Positions 18,354 through 26,865 of a stretch of DNA of 64,000 bases are shown here, in pieces (within the stretch, counting starts at the first letter, position 1; the number at the start of each line of letters is the position of its first letter). Position numbers and translations under genes: made by a program. The stretch lies in NCBI GenBank assembly GCA_016184105.1, contig JACPDI010000009.1, positions 49,598-113,597 on the forward strand. Reading direction: 5' to 3'. The stretch comes from Acidobacteriota bacterium (GTDB lineage Bacteria; Acidobacteriota; Vicinamibacteria; Vicinamibacterales; 2-12-FULL-66-21). The notes beneath the pieces are model-generated. The model made no database searches, was not told the origin of the DNA, and was given only the letters and a program-made list of their open reading frames with translations.

Positions 18354-18355
18354 CT
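18316..18355. repeat. imperfect palindrome with AACCCTGA direct repeats
   Basis: CAGGGTTCAG (18321-18330) is followed two bases later by its exact complement (18333-18342) and then by a further AACCCTGAGTCC, which can pair with the outer GGAGTCAGGGTT with one mismatch. The element lies directly after the stop of the leftward CHRD gene, so it may end that transcript. Two alternative hairpins are possible. Confidence 0.55.
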
Positions 18356-18899
18356 AGTGAATCTGCCCGCGAATCTCTCCGCCCGGCCAGCGCGTCGTGT
18401 GGACGTTCGCGTAGGTGAAGCCAGCGCGGATCGCGCGCACCAGTTCGGCGAAGGCGGTCGGCTCGCCTGCGTTAATCCCCTGGGCCGAAGGCCCGATGAC
18501 ATCGGCCGCCGTGATGACGCCGCTGATCGTGCCCGACGGCGTCGGGCACGCCGGCTTGCCCCCGCCGCCACACAGGAACGCGGACACGCCGCCGTTGACG
18601 CCGCGCGCGCCGACGTGGATATGAGACGCCAGGACGACGCCGCCCGTCACAAACGGCGTCGTGCCGACGCCCTCGAGCGCCTCGTAACTCAACTCGTACT
18701 CCATCGTCTGTGCCTCGTCATCGATCCTGAGATCCAGCGTTCCGATGCCGGTGGTGGAGATGGACGGGTTTTCCTGGAACCCGTTCAATCTCGCCTTGAC
18801 GTGCTTCGCGCTGTCGCCGGAATCGGCTGCGGCGAGCACGGCGCTGACGGCGATTGCCGCAGCAGTGGCCAGGGCCCCCGAGATGCAGTGCTTTCTCAC
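18354..18899 (-). CDS. exported CHRD domain protein
   Basis: 181 residues from GTG at 18899, preceded by a GGAGGAG ribosome site. Signal peptide about residues 7-25. The remainder matches the CHRD domain: opening with VKARLNGFQENPSISTTGIG, central ASHIHVGARGVNGG, and closing with FTYANVHTTRWPGGEIRGQ. The conserved His residues and GEIRGQ ending are typical. CHRD domains are extracellular and their function in bacteria is undefined. It contains a disulphide-compatible CGGGGKPAC loop. Single gene, divergent from the next. Confidence 0.92.
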   Translation of the reverse strand: MRKHCISGALATAAAIAVSAVLAAADSGDSAKHVKARLNGFQENPSISTTGIGTLDLRIDDEAQTMEYELSYEALEGVGTTPFVTGGVVLASHIHVGARGVNGGVSAFLCGGGGKPACPTPSGTISGVITAADVIGPSAQGINAGEPTAFAELVRAIRAGFTYANVHTTRWPGGEIRGQIH

Positions 18900-19245
18900 G
18901 TTCTCCTCCAGTCTCGCGTGGTCCGAATCAACGGAACTCGATGGTCACACGAGAGGACAACTCTCCTCATCACCGACCTCCACAGCCTGCTCCGAGCGGC
19001 GGGGCGCAACCTTGATGCCATGGGCGCGAGCGTTCACCGCCTGCCTGCACGCCGCGCCGAAAAGGGAGGAAATGGGATGGAGGCCTGCGCTCGGCCACGG
19101 CATGGTTTCGCCAGTCGCTCAGCGACCGTAAGTGGTTTACGTGGTCCGTAACCTGGACCGTAGCGCCTCCAGCCTCAGAACCCGGGTGGACAACCGCGAC
19201 GGGCCGGACGAGAATGGCGCGAACCGAATGAGGGAAGGAGAATTG
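18900..19245. other. divergent intergenic region
   Basis: 346 bases between the leftward CHRD gene and the rightward small exported protein. No protein-like frame stands out. A short inverted repeat GGTCC/GGACC lies around 19145-19170. Promoters for both genes are expected here but I cannot place them firmly. Confidence 0.4.
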
Positions 19246-19722
19246 ATGACCGTTCGTCGAATCGTGTCGTTCGCGTCCGTGTGTGCCGCCCTCGCCGCGC
19301 TGCCTCTCTTCGCCGCCTCCGCGCAGGCGCCGGCCGGGCAGACATCGGGCGAACAGCGCACCGTCTGGTACTTTTACACGGTGAAGTGGGGTTACCAGGA
19401 CGAGTTCCTGGATCTCTTCCAGCGCAATCACTACCCCGTACTCAAGGAGCAGCAGAAGCGCGGGCGGATCACGTCCATCCGGACGTACGTGCCGACCTAT
19501 CACGGCGACGGCCGTGGCGACTGGACGTTCGCCGTCGCCCTGACGTATCGCGACACCGCGGCCATGACGGGCCCGTCGGGTGACGAGGAGATTGTGCGGC
19601 AGCTGTATCCCGACCAGGCGACGTTCCGGAAGGAAGAGCAGCGACGCTTCGACATTCTCGTCGCCCACTGGGACGTGCCGCTGAACGAACTCAACCTGGA
19701 GACGAGGAAGCCCTCGCGTTAG
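19246..19722 (+). CDS. hypothetical exported protein
   Basis: 158 residues from ATG at 19246, chosen for the GGAAGGAG ribosome site 5-12 bases upstream and because it begins a clear signal peptide (IVSFASVCAALAALPLFAASAQA). The longer in-frame extension to 19132 has no such character. The mature part is aromatic and charged (YFYTVKWGYQDEFLDLF) and could be a dimeric alpha/beta-barrel-like fold, but no family is recognised. It stands alone between two leftward genes. Confidence 0.65.
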   Translation: MTVRRIVSFASVCAALAALPLFAASAQAPAGQTSGEQRTVWYFYTVKWGYQDEFLDLFQRNHYPVLKEQQKRGRITSIRTYVPTYHGDGRGDWTFAVALTYRDTAAMTGPSGDEEIVRQLYPDQATFRKEEQRRFDILVAHWDVPLNELNLETRKPSR

Positions 19723-19883
19723 CGCAGGCTTCCGTTTGGCGGCGATGCCACGGTGCACATCACCGTTCAGCGCGCAGTCGATTGACCCTGCGGATTACCG
19801 CGCGACGCTTCGCGTCACACGGTAGCGACGGCAATCAGTCTCGCCGCATCGAACTCGTACGGACGTCGCACGTGTGTGGTTGA

Positions 19884-20705
19884 TTATTGTCCTGCGTCGA
19901 ACCGGCTCTCGCACAGCCACCAGCGGTTCTGTTCGTAGACGCCGCGGAGGTATTGCGTGCCGGTCGCCCGCTCCTGGACGAGGTCGGCGCGGCGCGTTCG
20001 CATCCATTCGATGCTGTAGACCATCAGCGCGCACCGGGCGGCACCGTCGGGCGCCGTGCAGTGTGTCCATTCGGTGCTTCGGCGGTACAGCTGCAGGGCG
20101 TACGTGACACTCACCTGCGCGTACGCGGCGCGCTGCGCGGTGATCTCCGCGAGCGCCGCCTGCTTGCCGCTGCAGGCGTCCGAGAAATTGCGCGTCGACA
20201 CCTCCGGAGCGATGTCCGCGTTTGCCACGTCCTGGAAGAAGGTCTCGCCGTGCGCCATCATCTCGCGCCGCGCATCGTTGACCATGATGGTCGGACTGGA
20301 CCCGACGCTGCGCTGCTCCACGCTGACAGCGCTCCCGGAGGCGTCCACCTGCGAGGACGGCTTCACGACGGTGACCGTGACGACGTACGAGGCAGGCACG
20401 GGATCTGCGCCCGGCGAGCGCCACCGCGCCTGCGGGCCGTCGGGGACGAGCACGCCCGCGCGCGGACTCACCGTCCACTCATACCGCAGTTGCTCGTACG
20501 ACTTTGCCGCGGCATCGACAATCGCGCCGAGCGTGACCTCCTGTCCCGCGTCGATGTTCGTACGGCTGACCGTGACGGAACGCACGACGGGCGTCGCGTT
20601 GGCGGGGCCCACCGCCGCGGGCGCGGTGGGCGCGCTCCGCCCGCCACCGCACTGGACGGCGACTATCGCGGCGACTGTGCAGGCGACGCCCGTGCGACTG
20701 GTCAT
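19884..20705 (-). CDS. putative lipoprotein with Ig-like domain
   Basis: 273 residues from ATG at 20705, giving a signal sequence that ends at A-V-Q-C, compatible with a lipobox. Residues about 40-130 look like an Ig/PKD-type beta sandwich (VVRSVTVSRTNIDAGQEVTLGA, YEWTVSPRAGVLVPD). The C-terminal half is helical with three cysteines in EWTHCTAPDGAARCAL and WWLCES, which may form disulphides. No enzymatic motif. Single gene; function unknown. Confidence 0.65.
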   Translation of the reverse strand: MTSRTGVACTVAAIVAVQCGGGRSAPTAPAAVGPANATPVVRSVTVSRTNIDAGQEVTLGAIVDAAAKSYEQLRYEWTVSPRAGVLVPDGPQARWRSPGADPVPASYVVTVTVVKPSSQVDASGSAVSVEQRSVGSSPTIMVNDARREMMAHGETFFQDVANADIAPEVSTRNFSDACSGKQAALAEITAQRAAYAQVSVTYALQLYRRSTEWTHCTAPDGAARCALMVYSIEWMRTRRADLVQERATGTQYLRGVYEQNRWWLCESRFDAGQ

Positions 20706-20895
20706 CACGCACTCCAGCCGTGGCTTTGGCAAGAGCGATACCAGTCCGGCTGAGCCGTGTAAGCCGCTGCGGCTATGGGCTTAGCAGAATTGTGTTCGAA
20801 ATCGACCCAGCCCACCCGTGACATCGAGTAAGTACTTCCACTCCACAGATCCCCGCGGAGGCGGCTCGTTCGTGCCTCGGTGCGCCATTAGTACA

Positions 20896-22344
20896 ATGAT
20901 GGGCATGGCCGCCCCCGTCGTCTGTCTGGCGCTGTTGGCGTGCGCTGCGCCGGCAGTCGCGCAGTCCCCCGTGGCCCCCTCGTCAGCGGGCGCGGCGCAC
21001 TATCGCGCCGGCGTGGATCACGAGCGGGCCGGCAATCTCGAAGCGGCGGCCGAATCGTACCGGGCCGCGATCCGCGACGCGCCGGATCTCGCCGCTGCAC
21101 ACGACCGGCTCGGTTTCGTGCTCGGAAGGCTGGGACAGACCGACGCGGCCATCGCGTCCTTCCGCCGCGCGGTGGCCATCGATCCAGGCGCCTTCGACGC
21201 GCAGTATCACCTCGGCGCCACGCTGTGGTGGACGAAGCAGCCGGTTGCGGCCCGCGCTCCGCTCGAGGCCGCCGTGCGCCTGCGTCCCGGCGATCCGGAC
21301 GCGCGCTACTATCTGGCGCTGTCGCTGAAACAGGGGGGCGCCCTCGATGCTGCGATCGACCACCTTCAGCAGGTTGTCCGGACCGCTCCGGATTTCGCGC
21401 TCGCGCGGATGCAGCTCGGGATCGCCCTGCGGGAAGCGGGTGATCTCGACGGCGCGATCGAGCATCTCGAGGAGGCGGTCAGGCGCGATCGCGGATCCGT
21501 GGAAGCGCGCAATAACCTGGGGCTCGCGCTCGGCGAGCGGGGGCGGGCGGCCGACGCGATTCGGGTCCTGCGCGCGCTCGTCGAGGAGCACCCCGCCTAT
21601 GCCACGGCCCGGATGAATCTCGGCAGCACGCTGATGCAATCGGGAGACCTCAACGGCGCGGTCGCCGTCTATCGTGAGCTGGTGCAGCAACCAGACGCCG
21701 GCGCGGGGGCGCACTACAACCTCGGCCTCGCGCTCAAGCAGCAGGATCGATTTCCCGAGGCCGAAGCGGCGCTCCGTCGCGCGGCGGCGCTCGATCCCGG
21801 CCTGCCCGAGGCGCACTTCACGCTGGGAGTCGTGCTGTGGCAGACGGCGCGTCCGGCAGAGGCCGCCGACGGCTTCCGTCGCGCGATTGCGGCGCGCGCC
21901 GGTTATGCCGACGCGCGCTACATGCTCGGCACCGTGCTTCGCCAGCTCGGTCGTCCAGACGAGGCGCTCGCCGAGTTCCGCGCCGCCATTGCGCTGCAGC
22001 CGACCTTCGCCGAGGCGCACCTGAGCGTCGGGCAACTGCTGCAGCGGAGCGGCGACAGCGAGGCCGCGGCGGCGGAGTTCGCCGAGGCCGAGCGGCTGAA
22101 CAAGCGGAAGGCGGACGCGCAGGCCGCCACCTTCGCGGTCAGCGTCGGCGTGGAACGCCTGCGCGCCGGCGACGTCGCGGCAGCCGTCGCGCAGTTCCGC
22201 GAGGCGGTGCGCCTGGCGCCCGACTATCCCGAGGCGCATTTCCACCTGGGCGCGGCGCTCGAGCAGCTGGGGTCGCGCGACGAGGCGCAGGCGCACCTCG
22301 CTGAAGCGCGCCGGCTGAATCCGCGGCTGCGGTGGAGGCACTGA
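20896..22344 (+). CDS. exported TPR protein (first of a TPR/CRTAC1 set)
   Basis: 482 residues from ATG 20896; an alternative ATG at 20905 would sit 7 bases after a TACAAT box (20892-20897), as in leaderless transcripts. A signal peptide (VVCLALLACAAPAVAQ) is followed by about twelve tetratricopeptide units of 34 residues with the usual G-A-Y/A-A-P pattern (AAHDRLGFVLGRLGQTDAAI; AHYNLGLALKQQDRFPEAEA). The repeats fill the whole protein, so it is a scaffold. It overlaps the following CRTAC1 gene by 13 bases, which argues that the two proteins work together outside the cytoplasm. Confidence 0.88.
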   Translation: MMGMAAPVVCLALLACAAPAVAQSPVAPSSAGAAHYRAGVDHERAGNLEAAAESYRAAIRDAPDLAAAHDRLGFVLGRLGQTDAAIASFRRAVAIDPGAFDAQYHLGATLWWTKQPVAARAPLEAAVRLRPGDPDARYYLALSLKQGGALDAAIDHLQQVVRTAPDFALARMQLGIALREAGDLDGAIEHLEEAVRRDRGSVEARNNLGLALGERGRAADAIRVLRALVEEHPAYATARMNLGSTLMQSGDLNGAVAVYRELVQQPDAGAGAHYNLGLALKQQDRFPEAEAALRRAAALDPGLPEAHFTLGVVLWQTARPAEAADGFRRAIAARAGYADARYMLGTVLRQLGRPDEALAEFRAAIALQPTFAEAHLSVGQLLQRSGDSEAAAAEFAEAERLNKRKADAQAATFAVSVGVERLRAGDVAAAVAQFREAVRLAPDYPEAHFHLGAALEQLGSRDEAQAHLAEARRLNPRLRWRH

Positions 22345-24083
22345 GCGCGGTGCTCCGTCTCTCTGTCGTTCGTGCCGCGTGCGGTGCGCTGGCGCTCGCG
22401 CCAGTCGCGCTGGGCATCCCCGCCGCGGGCGCGCCGCCGCAGCCCGCCGCAGACCTGGGATTCGCCTTCACCAATGTGGCGCGCGCAGCGGGGCTCACGG
22501 CGGCCACGGTGTACGGAGGCCGGGCGTCGAACACGTACCTGCTCGAGACGACCGGCTGCGGCGTTGCGCTGCTCGACTACGACGGCGACGGCTGGCTGGA
22601 CGTCTTCCTGGTCAACGGCACGACCCTTGAGGGCTTCCCGCCGGGGCAGGAGCCCACCAATCATCTGTATCGCAACCGCCGCGACGGCACGTTCGAGGAC
22701 GTGACCGGGAAAGCGGGACTCGCCGCGAGCGGCTGGGGCCAGGGGGCGTGCGCCGGTGACTACGACAACGATGGCGACACCGACCTGTTCGTCAGCTACT
22801 TCGGGCCGAACCGCCTCTATCGCAATAACGGCAACGGCACGTTCAGCGACGTGACCGCCTCGGCGGGCGTGCTGGATCGGCGCGAGCGGTGGGGCGCCGG
22901 CTGCGCGTTCCTCGATTACGACCGCGACGGGCGCCTCGATCTGTTCGTGGCGAACTACATCGACCTCGATCTGAAGACGGCGCCCGTGCCTGACAGCGGC
23001 CTGTGCCTGTACAAGGGGCTGAAGGTGGCGTGCGGCCCTCCCGGCCTGCAGGGGGGTAAGAACGTGCTGTACCGCAACGCAGGAGAGGGACGCTTCGCCG
23101 ATGTCTCGGATGCTTCCGGGATCTCGCGCGCGAGCGGCACGTACGGCCTGGGCGTCAGCACGCTCGATTTCGACGGCGACGGCTGGACGGACGTGTACGT
23201 GGCCAACGATTCGAACCCGAGCGCGCTGTATCGCAACAATCGCGACGGCACGTTCGCGGACATCGGCATCCGATCGGGGTGCGCGTACAGCCAGGACGGC
23301 AAGCCGCAGGCCGGCATGGGCGTGGCGGTCGGGGACTACGATCGGAACGGCACGTTCGACATCTTCAAGACGAACTTCGCGGGCGACACCTCCACGCTCT
23401 ACGCGAACACGGGCGACGGGTTCTGCGACGACCGCACGTTCGCCTCGGGCATCGGCCTCAACACGCGGTGGCTCGGCTGGGGCGTAGGGTTCATCGATCT
23501 CGATCGTGACGGCTGGCGGGATCTGTTTCTGGTCAACGGTCACGTGTATCCGGAAGTCGAGGGGCTGCGGACGGAGGCGGGGTACCGGCAGCGGAAGGTC
23601 GTCTACCGCAACCTGCGCACCGGGCGGTTCGAAGACATCACCGACCGCCTCGGGCCGCCGGCGACGACGCCCAAGGCCGGGCGCGGGGCGGCGTTCGGCG
23701 ATCTCGACAACGACGGCGATCCTGACGTGGTCATCAATAACGTTCACGATACGCCGGACCTGTTCAGGCTCGACTCGCGGAACCGGCGGCACTGGGTGAC
23801 GGTGAAGCTGGTGGGCGTGACGTCGAACCGCAGCGCGATTGGCGCGCGCGTGACGGTCGTGGCCGGCGGCGAAACGCAGATCGATGAGGTGCGCGGCGGC
23901 GGCAGCTACTATTCGCAGAACGATCTCCGGCTGCACTTCGGCCTGGCCGATGCCGCGGCGGTGGATCGCCTGGAAGTCCGGTGGCCCGGGGGGCTCACGG
24001 AAATGTGGACAGGACTGGCGGCGGATCGAATCGTGACGCTCGAGGAAGGTACCGGGCGCGCAGCGGAAGGCGGACGGCCGTGA
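22332..24083 (+). CDS. CRTAC1 family protein (VCBS/FG-GAP repeats plus ASPIC/UnbV domain)
   Basis: 583 residues from GTG at 22332; a GTG at 22350 is a second option. After a signal-like N-terminus, several repeats carry calcium-loop motifs of the type D-x-D-x-D-G (LDYDGDGWLDVFLVNG, YDNDGDTDLFVSYFG, FDFDGDGWTDVYVAND written here as examples), which form an integrin-alpha-like beta-propeller. The last 110 residues are the ASPIC/UnbV domain (VGVTSNRSAIGARVTV; DLRLHFGLADAAAVDRLEV). Family members are secreted or surface-exposed; the enzyme activity, if any, is unknown. The stop codon overlaps the GTG start of the next TPR gene. Confidence 0.93.
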   Translation: MEALSAVLRLSVVRAACGALALAPVALGIPAAGAPPQPAADLGFAFTNVARAAGLTAATVYGGRASNTYLLETTGCGVALLDYDGDGWLDVFLVNGTTLEGFPPGQEPTNHLYRNRRDGTFEDVTGKAGLAASGWGQGACAGDYDNDGDTDLFVSYFGPNRLYRNNGNGTFSDVTASAGVLDRRERWGAGCAFLDYDRDGRLDLFVANYIDLDLKTAPVPDSGLCLYKGLKVACGPPGLQGGKNVLYRNAGEGRFADVSDASGISRASGTYGLGVSTLDFDGDGWTDVYVANDSNPSALYRNNRDGTFADIGIRSGCAYSQDGKPQAGMGVAVGDYDRNGTFDIFKTNFAGDTSTLYANTGDGFCDDRTFASGIGLNTRWLGWGVGFIDLDRDGWRDLFLVNGHVYPEVEGLRTEAGYRQRKVVYRNLRTGRFEDITDRLGPPATTPKAGRGAAFGDLDNDGDPDVVINNVHDTPDLFRLDSRNRRHWVTVKLVGVTSNRSAIGARVTVVAGGETQIDEVRGGGSYYSQNDLRLHFGLADAAAVDRLEVRWPGGLTEMWTGLAADRIVTLEEGTGRAAEGGRP

Positions 24084-25132
24084 GCCGATCGCGGCGCCTG
24101 CCGGCCGTGGCGGCGATCGTGATGGTGCTCGGAATTCCGGTCGCCGTCGTGGCGCAGCCCGCGCCGCGGCCCGACGCGGCAGAAGCGGGGCGGCTCGATC
24201 GCGCGCGCGCCCTCTCCGAGGCGCGGCGCGCGATTCACGAAGGGCGGCCCCGCGACGCGATCGCCCGCCTCGAAGCGCTCGGGACGCCGGAGGCGCCCGC
24301 CGTGGCGCACCTGCTCGGCGTGGCGGCCTATCACGCGGACGATTTCGCGCGTGCGATCGCGACGCTCACCGGCGTGGTCGGCGCGCTGCCCGCCGGCTCC
24401 GTCGAGCATCGCGAAGCCGTGCAGGTGCTCGGCTTGTCATTGTTCCTCACGGGGCGCTTCGCCGACGCCGTGCCGCACCTGGAGGCGACGCGGCGATGGG
24501 CCGCCGACAACCTCGAGCTGGGACACGTGCTCGGCCAGGCGTACATCCAGGTGGGGCAGGCGGACCGCGCGCGCGAAACGCTGGCCGCGGTCTTCGGCGT
24601 GGCGCCCGCCTCCGCCGCCGCTCACGTGCTCGCGGCGCAGGTGATGATTCGCCTGGAGCACGAGCCGCTCGCGGAGGCCGAGCTGAAGCGGGCGCTGGAC
24701 AAGCAGCCGGATCTGCCGCGGGCGAACCTGCTCCTCGGGCAGATTGCCATGTTCCGCGGCCGGCTGGAGGAGAGCGCGACGCTGACGCGGAAAGAGATCG
24801 CGCTCAATCCAGGCGACGCGATGGCGTTCTACCAGCTGGGTGACGTCCACGTGCGCCAGTCCAACTGGGACGCGGCCGCCGGTGCGCTGCAGCGATCGCT
24901 CTGGCTGAACCCGTTCTACAGCGGCCCGTACATCCTTCTTGGAAAGGTCTACACGCGGAAGGGGCAGCCGGCGACGGCTGAAGCGATGTTGCGCCGCGCC
25001 GTTCAGTACGATCCGAACAACCGCACGGCGCATTATCTGCTCGGGCAGCTCCTTCAGCAGTTGGGGCGCGTCGAGGAGGCCAGGCGGGAGTTCGAGATCG
25101 CCGAACGCCTCCAGGGGGCGCGGCTGCGATGA
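24080..25132 (+). CDS. exported TPR protein (second of the set)
   Basis: 350 residues from GTG at 24080, which overlaps the previous stop (GTGA). A signal peptide (VAAIVMVLGIPVAVVAQ) precedes about eight TPR units (AHLLGVAAYHADDFARAIAT; PYILLGKVYTRKGQPATAEA). It is shorter than the first TPR protein of the set and diverged from it, so it is not a recent copy. The stop overlaps the start of the second CRTAC1 gene (ATGA). Likely periplasmic scaffold partner of that protein. Confidence 0.88.
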   Translation: MSRSRRLPAVAAIVMVLGIPVAVVAQPAPRPDAAEAGRLDRARALSEARRAIHEGRPRDAIARLEALGTPEAPAVAHLLGVAAYHADDFARAIATLTGVVGALPAGSVEHREAVQVLGLSLFLTGRFADAVPHLEATRRWAADNLELGHVLGQAYIQVGQADRARETLAAVFGVAPASAAAHVLAAQVMIRLEHEPLAEAELKRALDKQPDLPRANLLLGQIAMFRGRLEESATLTRKEIALNPGDAMAFYQLGDVHVRQSNWDAAAGALQRSLWLNPFYSGPYILLGKVYTRKGQPATAEAMLRRAVQYDPNNRTAHYLLGQLLQQLGRVEEARREFEIAERLQGARLR

Positions 25133-26865
25133 GACGGGCGACGGCTGCGACGGCGGCATTCCTCCTGCTCCTGGGCGTGCCCGCACCCGAACGGGGCCGC
25201 GCGCAGCCGGCCGCGCCGCCGCCCTGGGAGGTGTCGCTCGTGGACGTGGCTTCGCGCGCCGGTCTCGTGCGTCCGTCCGTGTACGGCGGCGAGGACACGA
25301 AGCGATTCATCATCGAGACGAATGGCGCCGGGGCGGCGTTCCTGGACTACGACAACGATGGCTGGCTCGACGCGCTCGTGCTGAGCGGCACGCGCTTGAA
25401 GGAAGGGGCGCGCGTCGACGCGACGTTTCCGCCGGCGCGCGCGCCCGTCAGCCGTCTTTACCGCAACCGCCGCGACCGCACCTTCGAGGACGTCACGCGG
25501 AGTGCGGGAATCGACAAGGTGGGTTGGGCGTCGGGGGTGTGCGCGGGCGATTACGACAGCGACGGCTCGACCGACCTCTACGTGACGTACTACGGTCAGA
25601 ACGTGCTGCTGCGGAACCGCGGCGGCCGGTTCGAGGACGTGACGGCCGCCGCAAGGCTCGCATCGGGGCGCACGCGGTGGGGCTCCGGCTGCAGCTTCAT
25701 CGATCACGACCGCGACGGCGATCTCGACCTGTTCGTAGCGAACTACCTGGTGTTCGATCTCGCGGCGGCGCAGGAACCGGGACAGGGAGCGAACTGCCAC
25801 TGGAAAGGCATTCCGGTCAACTGCGGACCGAAGGGGCTGCCGACCGACACCAATTTCTTCTACCGGAACAACGGCGACGGCACGTTCACCGACGTCAGCC
25901 AAGCCTCCGGCATCTCGCGCGTCACCGGCAGGTACCCGATGACCGCGGCCGCCGCCGACTTCGACGGCGACGGCTGGACGGACCTCTACGTGGCAGCCGA
26001 TTCGACGGCGGCGATCCTGTACCGGAACAACCGCGACGGCACGTTCACCGATGTCGCCGTCGAGAGCGGCGCGGCGTACAGCGAAGACGGCAACCCGCAG
26101 GCCGGCATGGGGGTGGCCGTCGGCGACTACAACACGGACGGGATCCTCGATCTGTTCAAGACGCACTTTGCCGACGACGTGCCGGCGCTGTATCGGGGGC
26201 TGGGCCGCATGTTGTTCGAGGACGCGGCGACCGGCGCGGGGCTTGCCGTGCAGAACCGCCACGTCCAGTGGGGCGCCGGCATGCCGGACCTGGACAACGA
26301 CGGGCGTCCCGACCTGTTCTACGTCACCGGCAACGTGTATCCGGAGGTCGAGCGCCGGCTGCCTCAATACCCTCACCGCGGCCCGCGCGTGGTGTTCCGC
26401 AACGTCGACGGGGCGCGCTTCGAGGATGTGACCGCGTCGAGCGGCCCCGCGCTGTCAGCCGCGCACTCGAGCCGGGGGGCGGCGTTCGGCGATTTCGACA
26501 ACGACGGCGACGTCGACGTCCTGGTGATGAACATGAACGAGCCGCCGTCCCTGCTGCGAAACGACTACCGCGGCGGGAATGCGTGGGTGGCGGTCGCGCT
26601 CGAGGGAACGACGTCGAACCGGTCGGCGCTGGGTGCCACGGTGCTCGTGACCTCCGGCGGGCGCACGCAGGCGCGCGCCGTCCTCAGCCAGTCGAGCTAT
26701 TACTCGCACGACGACTTGCGGCTGCACTTCGGCCTCGGCAAGGCGGAGCGCATCGATGCGGTCGAAGTGCGCTGGCCCAGCGGTCACCGGCAGACGTTCG
26801 CGGACGTCCCCGTGCGGCGCGTCGTGCGGATCAAGGAGGGCACAGGCGTCATTTCAGGGGAATGA
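25129..26865 (+). CDS. CRTAC1 family protein, second copy
   Basis: 578 residues. It has the same layout as the protein encoded at 22332: signal peptide, FG-GAP/VCBS propeller with D-x-D-x-D-G loops (LDYDNDGWLDALVLSG, DFDNDGDVDVLVMNMN) and C-terminal ASPIC/UnbV domain (LEGTTSNRSALGATVLV; LRLHFGLGKAERIDAVEV). Sequence has drifted strongly from the first copy outside the motifs, indicating an old duplication. The 3' end overlaps the convergent debranching-enzyme gene by 17 bases (26849-26865). Confidence 0.93.
   Translation: MRRATAATAAFLLLLGVPAPERGRAQPAAPPPWEVSLVDVASRAGLVRPSVYGGEDTKRFIIETNGAGAAFLDYDNDGWLDALVLSGTRLKEGARVDATFPPARAPVSRLYRNRRDRTFEDVTRSAGIDKVGWASGVCAGDYDSDGSTDLYVTYYGQNVLLRNRGGRFEDVTAAARLASGRTRWGSGCSFIDHDRDGDLDLFVANYLVFDLAAAQEPGQGANCHWKGIPVNCGPKGLPTDTNFFYRNNGDGTFTDVSQASGISRVTGRYPMTAAAADFDGDGWTDLYVAADSTAAILYRNNRDGTFTDVAVESGAAYSEDGNPQAGMGVAVGDYNTDGILDLFKTHFADDVPALYRGLGRMLFEDAATGAGLAVQNRHVQWGAGMPDLDNDGRPDLFYVTGNVYPEVERRLPQYPHRGPRVVFRNVDGARFEDVTASSGPALSAAHSSRGAAFGDFDNDGDVDVLVMNMNEPPSLLRNDYRGGNAWVAVALEGTTSNRSALGATVLVTSGGRTQARAVLSQSSYYSHDDLRLHFGLGKAERIDAVEVRWPSGHRQTFADVPVRRVVRIKEGTGVISGE

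Noticed and set aside
22560..26560. Repeated GACGGCGACGGCTGG-like units taken for a CRISPR or tandem DNA repeat
   Set aside because: They encode the calcium loops of VCBS repeats in frame, with irregular spacing and no unique spacers.
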